From a virus, in the IMG/VR virus record IMGVR_UViG_3300032242_001184, positions 1 through 32,541 of that record: a DNA stretch of 32,541 bases. One strand, written 5' to 3'. The first letter of the stretch is position 1; the number at the start of each line of letters is the position of its first letter. A program made the translations under genes and the position numbers. Of the stretch, positions 5,732 through 11,904 are shown piece after piece. The notes beneath the pieces were generated by a model that did no database searches, was not told where the DNA came from, and worked only from the letters and a program-made list of their open reading frames with translations.

Positions 5732-5809
5732 CCATATAGAAACACACTGTTGTTACCTCACCCATAGCCCGTTGTATGCACCGTGACGGCAATGTGTTTC
5801 TATATGGTA
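5730..5809 (-). repeat. Perfect 17-bp inverted repeat with 46-nt loop
   Basis: Arms 5730-5746 and 5793-5809 match exactly. The distal arm contains the CCA and discriminator of tRNA-Lys(TTT). The loop extends the helix with TTGCC/GGTAA. It could cap the tRNA 3' end, act as a terminator-like or processing hairpin, or occlude the late promoter. Confidence 0.65.
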
Positions 5810-5879
5810 GGGGCACAGGGAATCGAACCCTGATAGACTGGTTAAAAGCCAGCTATTCTAGCCGTTGAATTATACCCCC
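5805..5879 (-). tRNA. tRNA-Lys (TTT)
   Basis: Cloverleaf with encoded CCA; loop CTTTTAA. Confidence 0.94.
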
Positions 5880-5882
5880 ATA

Positions 5883-5957
5883 TGGTCCCTCCGCTCAGAA
5901 TCGAACTGAGTCTTCTCGGATTAAGAGTCCGGTATGCTACCGTAACATCTCGAAGGG
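5883..5957 (-). tRNA. tRNA-Lys (CTT)
   Basis: Cloverleaf with encoded CCA; loop CTCTTAA. Its 5' leader forms a hairpin (5955-5961 with 5987-5993, inner 5964-5969 with 5979-5984) that competes for the first three acceptor bases. Confidence 0.92.
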
Positions 5958-6019
5958 ATGGATCGTAAATAATTTTCTTTTACGTGCCATCCCTGACCAT
6001 ACGGGGGTCAAGAATGACA

Positions 6020-6043
6020 CTATCGTTTACCTGAACGTTTCAT
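6020..6043 (-). CDS. Possible 7-codon minigene (MKRSGKR)
   Basis: AAGGAG lies 6 nt before an ATG that opens a 7-codon basic peptide ending in TAG. The only support is the ideal ribosome site and a consensus promoter 23 nt upstream (6066-6094). It could be a leader peptide or chance. Confidence 0.25.
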   Translation of the reverse strand: MKRSGKR

Positions 6044-6065
6044 GTCGTTCTCCTTTTAAAAATGT

Positions 6066-6094
6066 ATTGTATCACACTTGTGATTTATTGTCAA
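6066..6094 (-). promoter_or_regulatory. Near-perfect sigma70-type promoter
   Basis: TTGACA (6089-6094), 17 nt, TACAAT (6066-6071). The -35 lies inside the 28-nt direct repeat 6086-6113. Confidence 0.75.
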
Positions 6095-6113
6095 ACTATG
6101 GTGCGACCTAAGA
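6086..6113. repeat. 28-nt direct repeat, copy 1 (tRNA-Arg 3' end remnant)
   Basis: 27 of 28 positions match 6813-6840. It carries the acceptor 3' strand, discriminator and CCA of tRNA-Arg(ACG), then diverges at the T-arm. It is one boundary of a 727-bp unit that contains a plus-strand gene, as at an attachment site. Confidence 0.75.
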
Positions 6114-6195
6114 TATTCAAACTTCCAACTCCTCTGCATCACTTTCCGTTACTCGCATAAACTTATAAAATCTGGCAGACAACAAGTTACGCTAG

Positions 6196-6203
6196 CATAA
6201 ATA
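6196..6203 (+). promoter_or_regulatory. Late promoter octamer (CATAAATA), predicted leaderless start
   Basis: Followed by 5 nt and ATG 6209. Confidence 0.55.
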
Positions 6204-6208
6204 TCAAA

Positions 6209-6778
6209 ATGACTGATTATTGTGTTGATTTAACTTTACCCATAAACCCATTGATTGATGGTATATCCATTGATAGTTTACAAGAAAACAATGCTCAATG
6301 GACTCCTATATCACTAGAATATATTAACTCTGATTTAAAAAAATTATTTCAGTCTCTAGATTTAAAAATAAAAATAGCCGGATTATTCGTACTCAATGGT
6401 TATTCCTCATTAGGTGTACACATTGATGGATTTGAAATTTATGATGCAACTAAAATAAATTGGTCATATAATACTAATTATGACATGGTATGGTACAATG
6501 TTAGGGCAAAAAATAAAAAAAATATAGTTGGAACCGCTAATCCAAATAATTCGTCATTACTACCAAGATATTATGTATCATATAATAAAAACGAAGTTGA
6601 AGAAATATATCGTTATGAAATTAAATTTCCCAGTATAGTACAAGTAGGTATACCACACACATTGGAAAATTATACGGGTGTTAAAAAATGCTTGTCAATC
6701 ACATTATTTGACATGGACAATAAAACTGTTCCAATGCACAGAGCAAAAGAACTATTTTCACAATATTTGGCACCATAG
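6209..6778 (+). CDS. Putative Fe(II)/2-oxoglutarate-type oxygenase, 189 aa
   Basis: Small protein with an HxD motif (His71, Asp73 in VHIDGF) and a distal His near 150 (IPHTLENYTG), the usual 2-His-1-carboxylate iron site of beta-hydroxylase-like oxygenases. The residue that normally binds 2-oxoglutarate (Arg) appears to be Lys (TGVKKCLSITL). It resembles in layout the proteins at 11455-11904 and 17826-18410. Family assignment rests on motifs only. Its position is striking: it is on the plus strand, has its own late-type promoter and is bracketed by 28-nt copies of the 3' end of tRNA-Arg(ACG), so it looks like a gene cassette delivered into the array. Confidence 0.65.
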   Translation: MTDYCVDLTLPINPLIDGISIDSLQENNAQWTPISLEYINSDLKKLFQSLDLKIKIAGLFVLNGYSSLGVHIDGFEIYDATKINWSYNTNYDMVWYNVRAKNKKNIVGTANPNNSSLLPRYYVSYNKNEVEEIYRYEIKFPSIVQVGIPHTLENYTGVKKCLSITLFDMDNKTVPMHRAKELFSQYLAP

Positions 6779-6812
6779 ACGGGAATCTAGCCTGTCTTTA
6801 CAACTCGAAGGC

Positions 6813-6840
6813 TATTGTCAAACTTTGGTGCGACCTAAGA
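6813..6840. repeat. 28-nt direct repeat, copy 2 (within intact tRNA-Arg)
   Basis: This copy continues into the complete tRNA-Arg(ACG); see 6086-6113 for the broken copy. Confidence 0.75.
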
Positions 6841-6902
6841 GAGTCGAACTCCTGACCCCCAAGTTCGTAGCCTGGTGCTCTATCCATCTGAGCTAAGGTC
6901 GC
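6826..6902 (-). tRNA. tRNA-Arg (ACG)
   Basis: Cloverleaf with encoded CCA; loop CTACGAA. Its 3' end is the repeated segment at the border of the cassette. Confidence 0.94.
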
Positions 6903-6908
6903 ATTGTA

Positions 6909-6983
6909 TGGCACTCGGTACGGGAATCGAACCCGTCTTTCCAACTTGAAAGGCTAGCGTCCTGACCGATAGACGAACCGAGT
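6909..6983 (-). tRNA. tRNA-Glu (TTC), second copy
   Basis: Closely similar to the gene at 7-81 but with loop CTTTCAA and a weaker anticodon stem (two G-U pairs). Confidence 0.94.
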
Positions 6984-6990
6984 ATAAATT

Positions 6991-7065
6991 TGGTGCTCCA
7001 TGACAGACTTGAACTGCCTTCTACGGACTACAAAACCGTTATTCTACCACGTGAACTAATAGAGC
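6991..7065 (-). tRNA. tRNA-Thr (TGT), second copy
   Basis: Acceptor and T-arm are good; anticodon stem ACGGT/TCCGT has one T-T mismatch and loop TTTGTAG. Divergent from Thr at 1190. Confidence 0.85.
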
Positions 7066-7073
7066 ATATAAAA

Positions 7074-7129
7074 CAGGATGCATTTGTTTTCACCAAAAGA
7101 AAAGTTTTTAACTTTGCTGTTAGCATCCT
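7074..7129 (-). ncRNA. Hairpin element (E2)
   Basis: 7-bp closing helix AGGATGC/GCATCCT with box ACAGCAAA, then G and TTTTAT, between tRNA-Cys and tRNA-Thr. The inside holds a 5-bp stem TTTTC/GAAAA with a 7-nt loop TTTTGGT. Compared with E1 and E3, closing-pair positions 6-7 change on both sides together. Confidence 0.55.
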
Positions 7130-7134
7130 AAATC

Positions 7135-7209
7135 TGGTGGAAACCGTGAGAATCGAACTCATCTAGTCAACAAGGTTGCAAACCCCGCCCGTGCCCCAGC
7201 ACTGCCCCC
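7135..7209 (-). tRNA. tRNA-Cys (GCA), atypical
   Basis: Anticodon stem CGGGG/CCTTG with loop TTTGCAA and encoded CCA. The acceptor relies on three G-U pairs and ends in an A-G mismatch, the D-loop is only about 4 nt, and the gene is unusually G/C-rich on its 5' side. Confidence 0.75.
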
Positions 7210-7215
7210 ATATTG

Positions 7216-7294
7216 TGGTCTGTATGGTAGGATTCGAACCTACGACCTCTCAGTTCCAAACCGAGCCGTCTGACCTGACTGACATTACACACAG
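7216..7294 (-). tRNA. tRNA-Pro (TGG)
   Basis: Encoded CCA; stem CTCGG/CTGAG, loop TTTGGAA, long D-region. Confidence 0.9.
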
Positions 7295-7301
7295 ATAAAA
7301 T

Positions 7302-7375
7302 TGGCAGAGGCACTTGGAGTCGAACCAAGGATAACAAGTTCAAAGCCTGTTGTGTTTCCGTTACACTATGCCCCA
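7302..7375 (-). tRNA. tRNA-Gln (TTG), second copy
   Basis: Encoded CCA; loop CTTTGAA; first acceptor pair T-T, as tolerated in Gln tRNAs with a weak 1-72 pair. Confidence 0.92.
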
Positions 7376-7383
7376 ACAAATAC

Positions 7384-7458
7384 TGGCGATGCGTGGGAGA
7401 ATCGAACTCCCGTCTTCGGATAGACAATCCGAGATAATGACCATTATATGAACGCACC
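7384..7458 (-). tRNA. tRNA-Asp (GTC), intact
   Basis: Encoded CCA; stem TCGGA/TCCGA, loop TTGTCTA. This is the functional counterpart of the interrupted gene at 4482-4602. Confidence 0.94.
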
Positions 7459-7464
7459 TAAATT

Positions 7465-7540
7465 TGGCTCCCCAGCGTGGGATCGAACCACGGACACCTT
7501 GATTAACAGTCAAGTGCAACTACCGCTGTGCTACTGGGGA
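7465..7540 (-). tRNA. tRNA-Asn (GTT), second copy
   Basis: Encoded CCA; stem CTTGA/TCAAG, loop CTGTTAA. First tRNA of the leftward array. Confidence 0.95.
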
Positions 7541-7547
7541 ATAAAAT

Positions 7548-7819
7548 ATGTCACTACAGCTTAACCCGTCAGAAGGGTCAGGGATTTGTTCATCTGTAGT
7601 AAGCATTCTAAAACACATTCACCCGAATGGACATTGTCACCTCCGTCTACGGTCGGAAATATGTTTTAGAATGCCGTGTATTGCTACACGACATGATAGG
7701 GTTGATACCCTACCCAGTAGTCTTACTAGTGCGTTATCGCCACACGTTCATGTATACTGTCCGCCCATTCTATACATTTTGCGCTGTATTACGGCTCTCG
7801 TTGCCTATTCACGCTTCTA
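7548..7819 (-). ncRNA. Hairpin-rich non-coding stretch upstream of the tRNA array
   Basis: No convincing gene. On the minus strand it folds into many local hairpins: a perfect 13-bp stem GCATTCTAAAACA with its complement (7607-7619 and about 7662-7674), stem ACTACAG/CTGTAGT (7553-7600) around a 6-bp stem with 7-nt loop TTCTGAC, CGTGT/ACACG, and TAGGGT/ACCCTA. It may be the 5' leader of the tRNA transcript or an independent structured RNA. Confidence 0.45.
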
Positions 7820-7987
7820 TCAGTTTTGCTTAGTCAGTGCAAGCACCTTCTTAGTAGCCTCTTGATAGAGTTTTGCACGTTCAATCTTATTAAGGATCAA
7901 TTGTGCATACTGTTCTTTTGTCAAAACATGATCGCTAAACCAATCACGCTTTTTGTCAGAAGAACCTGATTCTACTGTATTTTTCAT
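7820..7987 (-). CDS. Small hypothetical protein, 55 aa
   Basis: A short, charged, probably helical protein (DWFSDHVLTKEQYAQLILNK then ERAKLYQEATKKVLAL). No family recognised. AAAGGA lies about 14 nt before the ATG, rather far. A promoter-like TTGACA-17-TAGAAT overlaps the start codon (7969-7997), so either this promoter or the ORF start may be wrong. It follows the terminator at 8032-8063 in the direction of transcription. Confidence 0.5.
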   Translation of the reverse strand: MKNTVESGSSDKKRDWFSDHVLTKEQYAQLILNKIERAKLYQEATKKVLALTKQN

Positions 7988-7997
7988 TTACTGTCAA
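7969..7997 (-). promoter_or_regulatory. Promoter-like TTGACA-17-TAGAAT
   Basis: Perfect -35 and spacing, five of six in the -10. It could initiate the hairpin-rich RNA and tRNA array. Confidence 0.45.
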
Positions 7998-8030
7998 ATT
8001 TCCTTTGTTGTTTTTAAGCAACACAAACAA

Positions 8031-8063
8031 AAACCCCTGAGACTTTTTAGTTTCCCAGGGGTT
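8031..8063 (-). terminator. Rho-independent terminator
   Basis: Stem AACCCCTG/CAGGGGTT (8032-8039 with 8056-8063), followed on the minus strand by TTTTTGTTTG. It ends leftward transcription from the accessory cluster before the tRNA region. Confidence 0.85.
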
Positions 8064-8089
8064 CGATAAATGTGTACTATGTGTAGACT

Positions 8090-8224
8090 TTACCTGTCCC
8101 CCGGGCTCCACTCTTGTGAATCATTGCCGCGAATACTTGTAGGATATGATGGTACAAAGGATGCTAAGGCTATTGTGGCCGCTAGCGTCTGATGTTTCGT
8201 CATATTACAAATAAAGTTTGTCAT
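8090..8224 (-). CDS. Possible small protein, 44 aa
   Basis: The ORF begins just after an ACTAAATA late-type octamer (7 nt upstream) and ends before the terminator. It has a hydrophobic patch (TLAATIALASFV) followed by a polar tail, so it could be a secreted or membrane-linked peptide. No homologue recognised and no ribosome site. Confidence 0.4.
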   Translation of the reverse strand: MTNFICNMTKHQTLAATIALASFVPSYPTSIRGNDSQEWSPGDR

Positions 8225-8301
8225 AGTGTTTTATTTAGTCCTGGTTAAAAATTACTGCAAATAAGCACTGTTTTTTGTGCCTTTTCGCAATTCATGTATG
8301 A

Positions 8302-8330
8302 ATTATAGCAGAGAAGTGAATTAGTGTCAA
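8302..8330 (-). promoter_or_regulatory. Consensus sigma70-type promoter
   Basis: TTGACA (8325-8330), 17 nt, TATAAT (8302-8307), right after the stop of the gene at 8339-9028. Confidence 0.85.
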
Positions 8331-8338
8331 CACTTTTT

Positions 8339-9028
8339 TCACAATTTGGGCACATCCACTGTAATTTTTACAGGCGTATGTGACTTCAAGTGCGAGTGTA
8401 TTGTGGTGCTTAGTGTATCATCGCTGTTAAGTGTGAGACCAAAATGCTCATCCCAAAATAAATCATTGTATTCCCATTTAGATAAACTATTACTACGAAT
8501 GTATTCTTCTATGCCCACATATTCGTTATGTAACTTCTCTCGCATTATTGTTGGGTTTTGATAGTAGGTACTATAATTGGGGTATGTGATGCGCTCGAAT
8601 CCACCTGCTATCATCCATGCATTATAGCAGAATTCTTCAGGAGCAGTGACAAATATAAAATCACTTAAAGGAAATTCTTCACGTAACTTGTGTAGATGTA
8701 GACTTAGTACATGGCTTTTGACTAGTTTTTTTCCAGGAGTAGACATGTCCCATACTTTAGCAATATCTTGAAGGATGTTCTCACGTGTTACTCCTTCAGC
8801 TAGGTGCCAATTCTCTCCGAGACCCATTCCAGGACCAAAGTAACAACCTTGATGTGTTATACCCGGGGCAGAGTGTGCGGTCTTGCCTGGTATTGCATGT
8901 TGGTAAAATCTGTCAGGAGTATGGTCAGTGAGGTCAAAGGTTCCAATTGGAGACAGGTGTGTCAATAGGTTACTAAAACCACTCCATCTACTGCCTGGCA
9001 CTCCTATCACAAACGTAATATTTTTCAT
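8339..9028 (-). CDS. Sulfotransferase-like P-loop protein, 229 aa
   Basis: The N-terminus FVIGVPGSRWSGFSNLL (near residues 5-21) resembles the PAPS-binding P-loop strand-turn-helix of sulfotransferases, and VKSHVLSLHLHKLREEFPLSDFIFV (near 104-128) fits the second conserved segment in which the RS/KSH motif and the strand before the 3'-phosphate site lie. It is likely to transfer sulfate from PAPS, but the acceptor is unknown and catalytic residues are not confirmed. The start overlaps the upstream gene by ATGA. It is the last gene of the P450 operon, just before a terminator. Confidence 0.65.
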   Translation of the reverse strand: MKNITFVIGVPGSRWSGFSNLLTHLSPIGTFDLTDHTPDRFYQHAIPGKTAHSAPGITHQGCYFGPGMGLGENWHLAEGVTRENILQDIAKVWDMSTPGKKLVKSHVLSLHLHKLREEFPLSDFIFVTAPEEFCYNAWMIAGGFERITYPNYSTYYQNPTIMREKLHNEYVGIEEYIRSNSLSKWEYNDLFWDEHFGLTLNSDDTLSTTIHSHLKSHTPVKITVDVPKL

Positions 9029-9942
9029 GTAAGTTCCTTTATTTTTGTCATAGCTTTGTTTTTCAATTGTTTCAAATACTCATGAGGAGAATCTAGTATT
9101 TCGTTTTGTTGTTTACTTTTATAGTCATCAAAGAGTTGAACAACATAATTTTGTTCGTTGTCACTTAATGGTATAAGGTTTTGTATTCTATCTAGTAGCA
9201 TTGCAGAGTTATGATCCATGAGATATTTATAGGGCAACAATGTACATTGTTCATTTATAAATTCTGAGAGGTTGTACGGTGTCGGGCTTAAATGTCCATT
9301 ATGTGCAAACACAGGCAGATGTTGGTATTCTCCTAAATGATAAAATTTTAATGTTCGGTCAATAGTAAAGTATGTCATAACATCTTTGTCGTTGATAGCC
9401 TCATCTATCTTTTCTTTAGGTAGAATTGTTGATAGATCCATTCTAATCAACTTATTCCAATAATTGGTTACTTGATGCCATTCTTCTTCTGAGAAGGGTG
9501 TAGACATATCATGGTCTGTTAAGTTTTTAATACAATGCATAAATGTTATTGCTAATTGTTCTTCTTCAGTCTCTGCGGTAATCACTAAGATTTTTGAGTT
9601 TGGAAATAAATTAGTATAATCACTTATGTTGTTATAATCATGTGTCCAAGTAATAGATGTACCAGTAACATTGGACTGTATCATACTCTTATAGTATTGA
9701 AGTCTTTCAACCTCTGAATAAAACTTTCTACGTTCTGATACAAACGTACCCAACGATATATAGTCCCTGCCACTTATCTTTCTATTCACTATGTTGTTAG
9801 AATGAGTGCTACCGGTAGATGCAACATCAAGTTTGTCTAATTTTTTTGATTGTAAGTTGTTCAATAATCCAACAATGAAGTTACCGCTGGCTCCCGGAGC
9901 AAAAACTACAAAAATATGCTCTAAGTCAAATACAGAACTCAT
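9025..9942 (-). CDS. P-loop transferase-like protein, 305 aa (paralogue of 14049-15050)
   Basis: Begins FDLEHIFVVFAPGASGNFI, matching FNLSHIFVVFHPGAAGNFI of the gene at 14049. The G-rich turn after a hydrophobic strand is a Walker A or PAPS-binding-like loop. A later shared segment (TWTHDYNNI, then LFPNSKILVIT) resembles the second conserved region of sulfotransferases, as in other phage transferase-like proteins. Both copies end with a similar helical stretch (SPHEYLKQLKNKA against NPIEYLQVLKQKA). Function is unassigned; sulfotransferase fold is an inference. ATGA overlap with the P450 gene. Confidence 0.62.
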   Translation of the reverse strand: MSSVFDLEHIFVVFAPGASGNFIVGLLNNLQSKKLDKLDVASTGSTHSNNIVNRKISGRDYISLGTFVSERRKFYSEVERLQYYKSMIQSNVTGTSITWTHDYNNISDYTNLFPNSKILVITAETEEEQLAITFMHCIKNLTDHDMSTPFSEEEWHQVTNYWNKLIRMDLSTILPKEKIDEAINDKDVMTYFTIDRTLKFYHLGEYQHLPVFAHNGHLSPTPYNLSEFINEQCTLLPYKYLMDHNSAMLLDRIQNLIPLSDNEQNYVVQLFDDYKSKQQNEILDSPHEYLKQLKNKAMTKIKELT

Positions 9943-11075
9943 ATTGTCTCTATGATAATATTTGATATCATGTCATCATTACCTGATGCAGTCATTACAA
10001 ATTTTAAATCTTCATTGGGTGTTACTATGCGATACATGCCATTATCTAATAGTGCTTCTAAATAAACTGCCATTACTGCTTTGCTTATTGCTAGTGCTAT
10101 ACACGCATGTACTCCATACCCAAATCCAAGATGACTACTAGTATTTCTGTGCAGGTCAAATACTTCTGGATCATTGAAGATATTTGAATCTCTGTTAGCA
10201 GACTCCAAACACAATGCCACTCTATCACCTGATTTCAAATTAACATTATGTAGTGTAATGTCCTTAGTCACTGTTCTTGTAAATCTACCGGTAGATGCAC
10301 GAAATCGCAGTGATTCATTTATAGCTTGAGGTATAAGACTACGATCTTCCATTAACTTAGTTAATTGATTTTCTCTAGCCAAATCTAGTGTTAAAAATTC
10401 TAGTGCTCCGGTTAATGAACTTGCTCCTGAAACACAAGGACCAGTGAACAACGAATTTACTACTGCACCGGTTGGATTGTTATTCATGTATTCATGATAT
10501 ATGCCCGAGCCTGTGGATTCTGTACGCTTTAATGTAGTTAGTTTAAATAATAATTTACTAAATTCAATAGTAGAGGTATTGTCAATATTCTCTGAAACAC
10601 ATTTTGACGAATGCCTCTGCATATCAAATATCAAATCTTTGATATAAGATTTATCACACGGCAGGTTCAGTGTTTCCGCAATTGTCCATGCTGATATTTC
10701 TTCTGTAATTTCTGAAATGTTAAAAGTACCCTTACCAAGCAATCGTTTAGTATGTTCTTTGGCACAATTACTTATGCGTTGTATGTTTTCTTTGCTGTAT
10801 GCGGCAAAGGCAATATTTTTATAGATGGTATGTACAGGGTGATCGCTTGCGCCCAACGACATATTAAATCTATCTTCACTTTCTACAATCAAATTTCCTT
10901 TAGCTGAGGAGAATGTGTTGTGATCTGTTAGTGCAGACTTTACATCATTGTATCTTGTTATCACATGAACGTTGTATTTTTCATTATAACGTGCTGTATT
11001 CTCATTACGTAGTGTTTTATAAATTTCAAATTTATTCAACAACCAATCATTAGAGTGCGGGTTAAAGTAGTCCAT
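9939..11075 (-). CDS. Cytochrome P450-like protein, 378 aa
   Basis: A soluble P450 monooxygenase fold: ExxR in the K-helix (Glu254-x-x-Arg257, NESLRFRA) and the haem loop FGYGVHAC with Cys325 as the proximal ligand, plus an N-terminal P450 profile. At 378 residues it is slightly shorter than bacterial P450s. The I-helix region reads TGPCVSGASSLTGA, where most P450s have AGxxTT with an acid-alcohol pair; the acid and Thr seem to be missing, which may mean unusual chemistry. ATG 11075 is preferred to an in-frame TTG at 11087 because GGAG lies 6 nt ahead of it, and the upstream gene stops at 11077. It needs a redox partner; none is fused, though the rubredoxin gene lies downstream of no evident ferredoxin. 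Very rare in phages. Confidence 0.9.
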   Translation of the reverse strand: MDYFNPHSNDWLLNKFEIYKTLRNENTARYNEKYNVHVITRYNDVKSALTDHNTFSSAKGNLIVESEDRFNMSLGASDHPVHTIYKNIAFAAYSKENIQRISNCAKEHTKRLLGKGTFNISEITEEISAWTIAETLNLPCDKSYIKDLIFDMQRHSSKCVSENIDNTSTIEFSKLLFKLTTLKRTESTGSGIYHEYMNNNPTGAVVNSLFTGPCVSGASSLTGALEFLTLDLARENQLTKLMEDRSLIPQAINESLRFRASTGRFTRTVTKDITLHNVNLKSGDRVALCLESANRDSNIFNDPEVFDLHRNTSSHLGFGYGVHACIALAISKAVMAVYLEALLDNGMYRIVTPNEDLKFVMTASGNDDMISNIIIETI

Positions 11076-11076
11076 G

Positions 11077-11391
11077 TTATTCTCCAACGCAAATAGTTTC
11101 TGTAATTATATTGTTTTCTAAATTATACACATGGTTATTTATAAAATTTTGCACTATGCATGGTGTTTTATCAAATGCCATCAACAAAAAATCATCTGAC
11201 GTATTGAATTCCATAGTGACAGTTAGGGTAAGCATGTCTTTGGATAACTCATTTGATTGACTTAGTATCAATCCAGTATCAATATATGTTGTCTTCATCA
11301 CTAATTTAAATTCATCTGTCAAAGGATTAACGTCCCTGTAAAAGGGTATCTCTATGTTTGGTCTTGTGAATTTTTTAATTAGCTTAAACAT
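11077..11391 (-). CDS. ~100-residue family protein, copy 3
   Basis: 104 aa, starts MFKLIKKFTRPNIEIPFYRD, aligning with the copy at 3034-3345. Middle strands L-T-L-T-V-T and a T-S-D-D-F-L segment follow the family layout. Function unknown. The consensus promoter at 11397-11425 puts its start point at or next to the ATG, so this transcript is probably leaderless. It heads the operon with the P450 and two P-loop proteins. Together with the two copies next to cupins, this suggests the small protein serves as an accessory or partner of oxygenases. Confidence 0.7.
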   Translation of the reverse strand: MFKLIKKFTRPNIEIPFYRDVNPLTDEFKLVMKTTYIDTGLILSQSNELSKDMLTLTVTMEFNTSDDFLLMAFDKTPCIVQNFINNHVYNLENNIITETICVGE

Positions 11392-11396
11392 TGTTG

Positions 11397-11425
11397 ATTA
11401 TATATCAAAAACAAACAATTGTCAA
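11397..11425 (-). promoter_or_regulatory. Consensus sigma70-type promoter of the P450 operon
   Basis: TTGACA (11420-11425), 17 nt, TATAAT (11397-11402), then 5 nt and the ATG at 11391. The transcription start should fall on or beside the ATG. Confidence 0.85.
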
Positions 11426-11454
11426 CAATTTATGAGCCGGTCATACCCAAACTG

Positions 11455-11904
11455 CTAAACAATACTTTCATAAATTGATACAGCCAATCTAACTGAATCA
11501 ATATTAGTAACTTGATGCGGTGTGCTAGAGTCGTGCCAATACCAAGTTCTTATCGAATATTGCACACTATCTAATAAATTTCCGGCGTCATCGTACCAAC
11601 TGGTTCTTGCATTATTAGGTAATAGCAAGTAATTGTGTGTTGAATTTCTAATTTTGTCAACATGTTTATTACCCTGAGTGATTCCATAATACTGTTGCAT
11701 AATAATTTTGCTAGTGGGTTGTATGGGTAGGGTAGCATATGCCCAATACTTAAAAGAGGTAGTAGTGTCAAACTGATTATATCCAGCTTTTGAATTGGGG
11801 TTGGCACCCTTCCAAATAGTAGTAGCACTATTGGCAAATGTAATCAATTCAGCTTCTAATTCTTCTGGTATTGCCGGCCAATCAAGTTTAATGTAATGTT
11901 TCAT
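11455..11904 (-). CDS. Putative Fe(II)/2-oxoglutarate-type oxygenase, 149 aa
   Basis: A compact protein with HVD (His81, Asp83), a distal His near 130 (STPHQVTNID) and Arg near 139 (VRLAVSI), the iron site and 2-oxoglutarate-binding arrangement of asparaginyl-beta-hydroxylase-like oxygenases. In length it is close to the minimal fold. It overlaps the upstream PP-loop gene by 17 nt, so they are coupled. The oxygenase may modify a product of the PP-loop enzyme or a protein. Activity not proven; the three motifs are the evidence. Confidence 0.65.
   Translation of the reverse strand: MKHYIKLDWPAIPEELEAELITFANSATTIWKGANPNSKAGYNQFDTTTSFKYWAYATLPIQPTSKIIMQQYYGITQGNKHVDKIRNSTHNYLLLPNNARTSWYDDAGNLLDSVQYSIRTWYWHDSSTPHQVTNIDSVRLAVSIYESIV

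Noticed and set aside
7167-7457. Minus-strand frame over four tRNA genes
   Set aside because: The frame only reads through tRNA-Cys, Pro, Gln and Asp.
1-7540. CRISPR array in the repeat-rich tRNA region
   Set aside because: The repeats are tRNA arms with variable spacing and no uniform spacers; there are no cas genes.
9939-11087. TTG start at 11087 for the P450
   Set aside because: GGAG sits correctly for ATG 11075 and the extra residues do not match the family.
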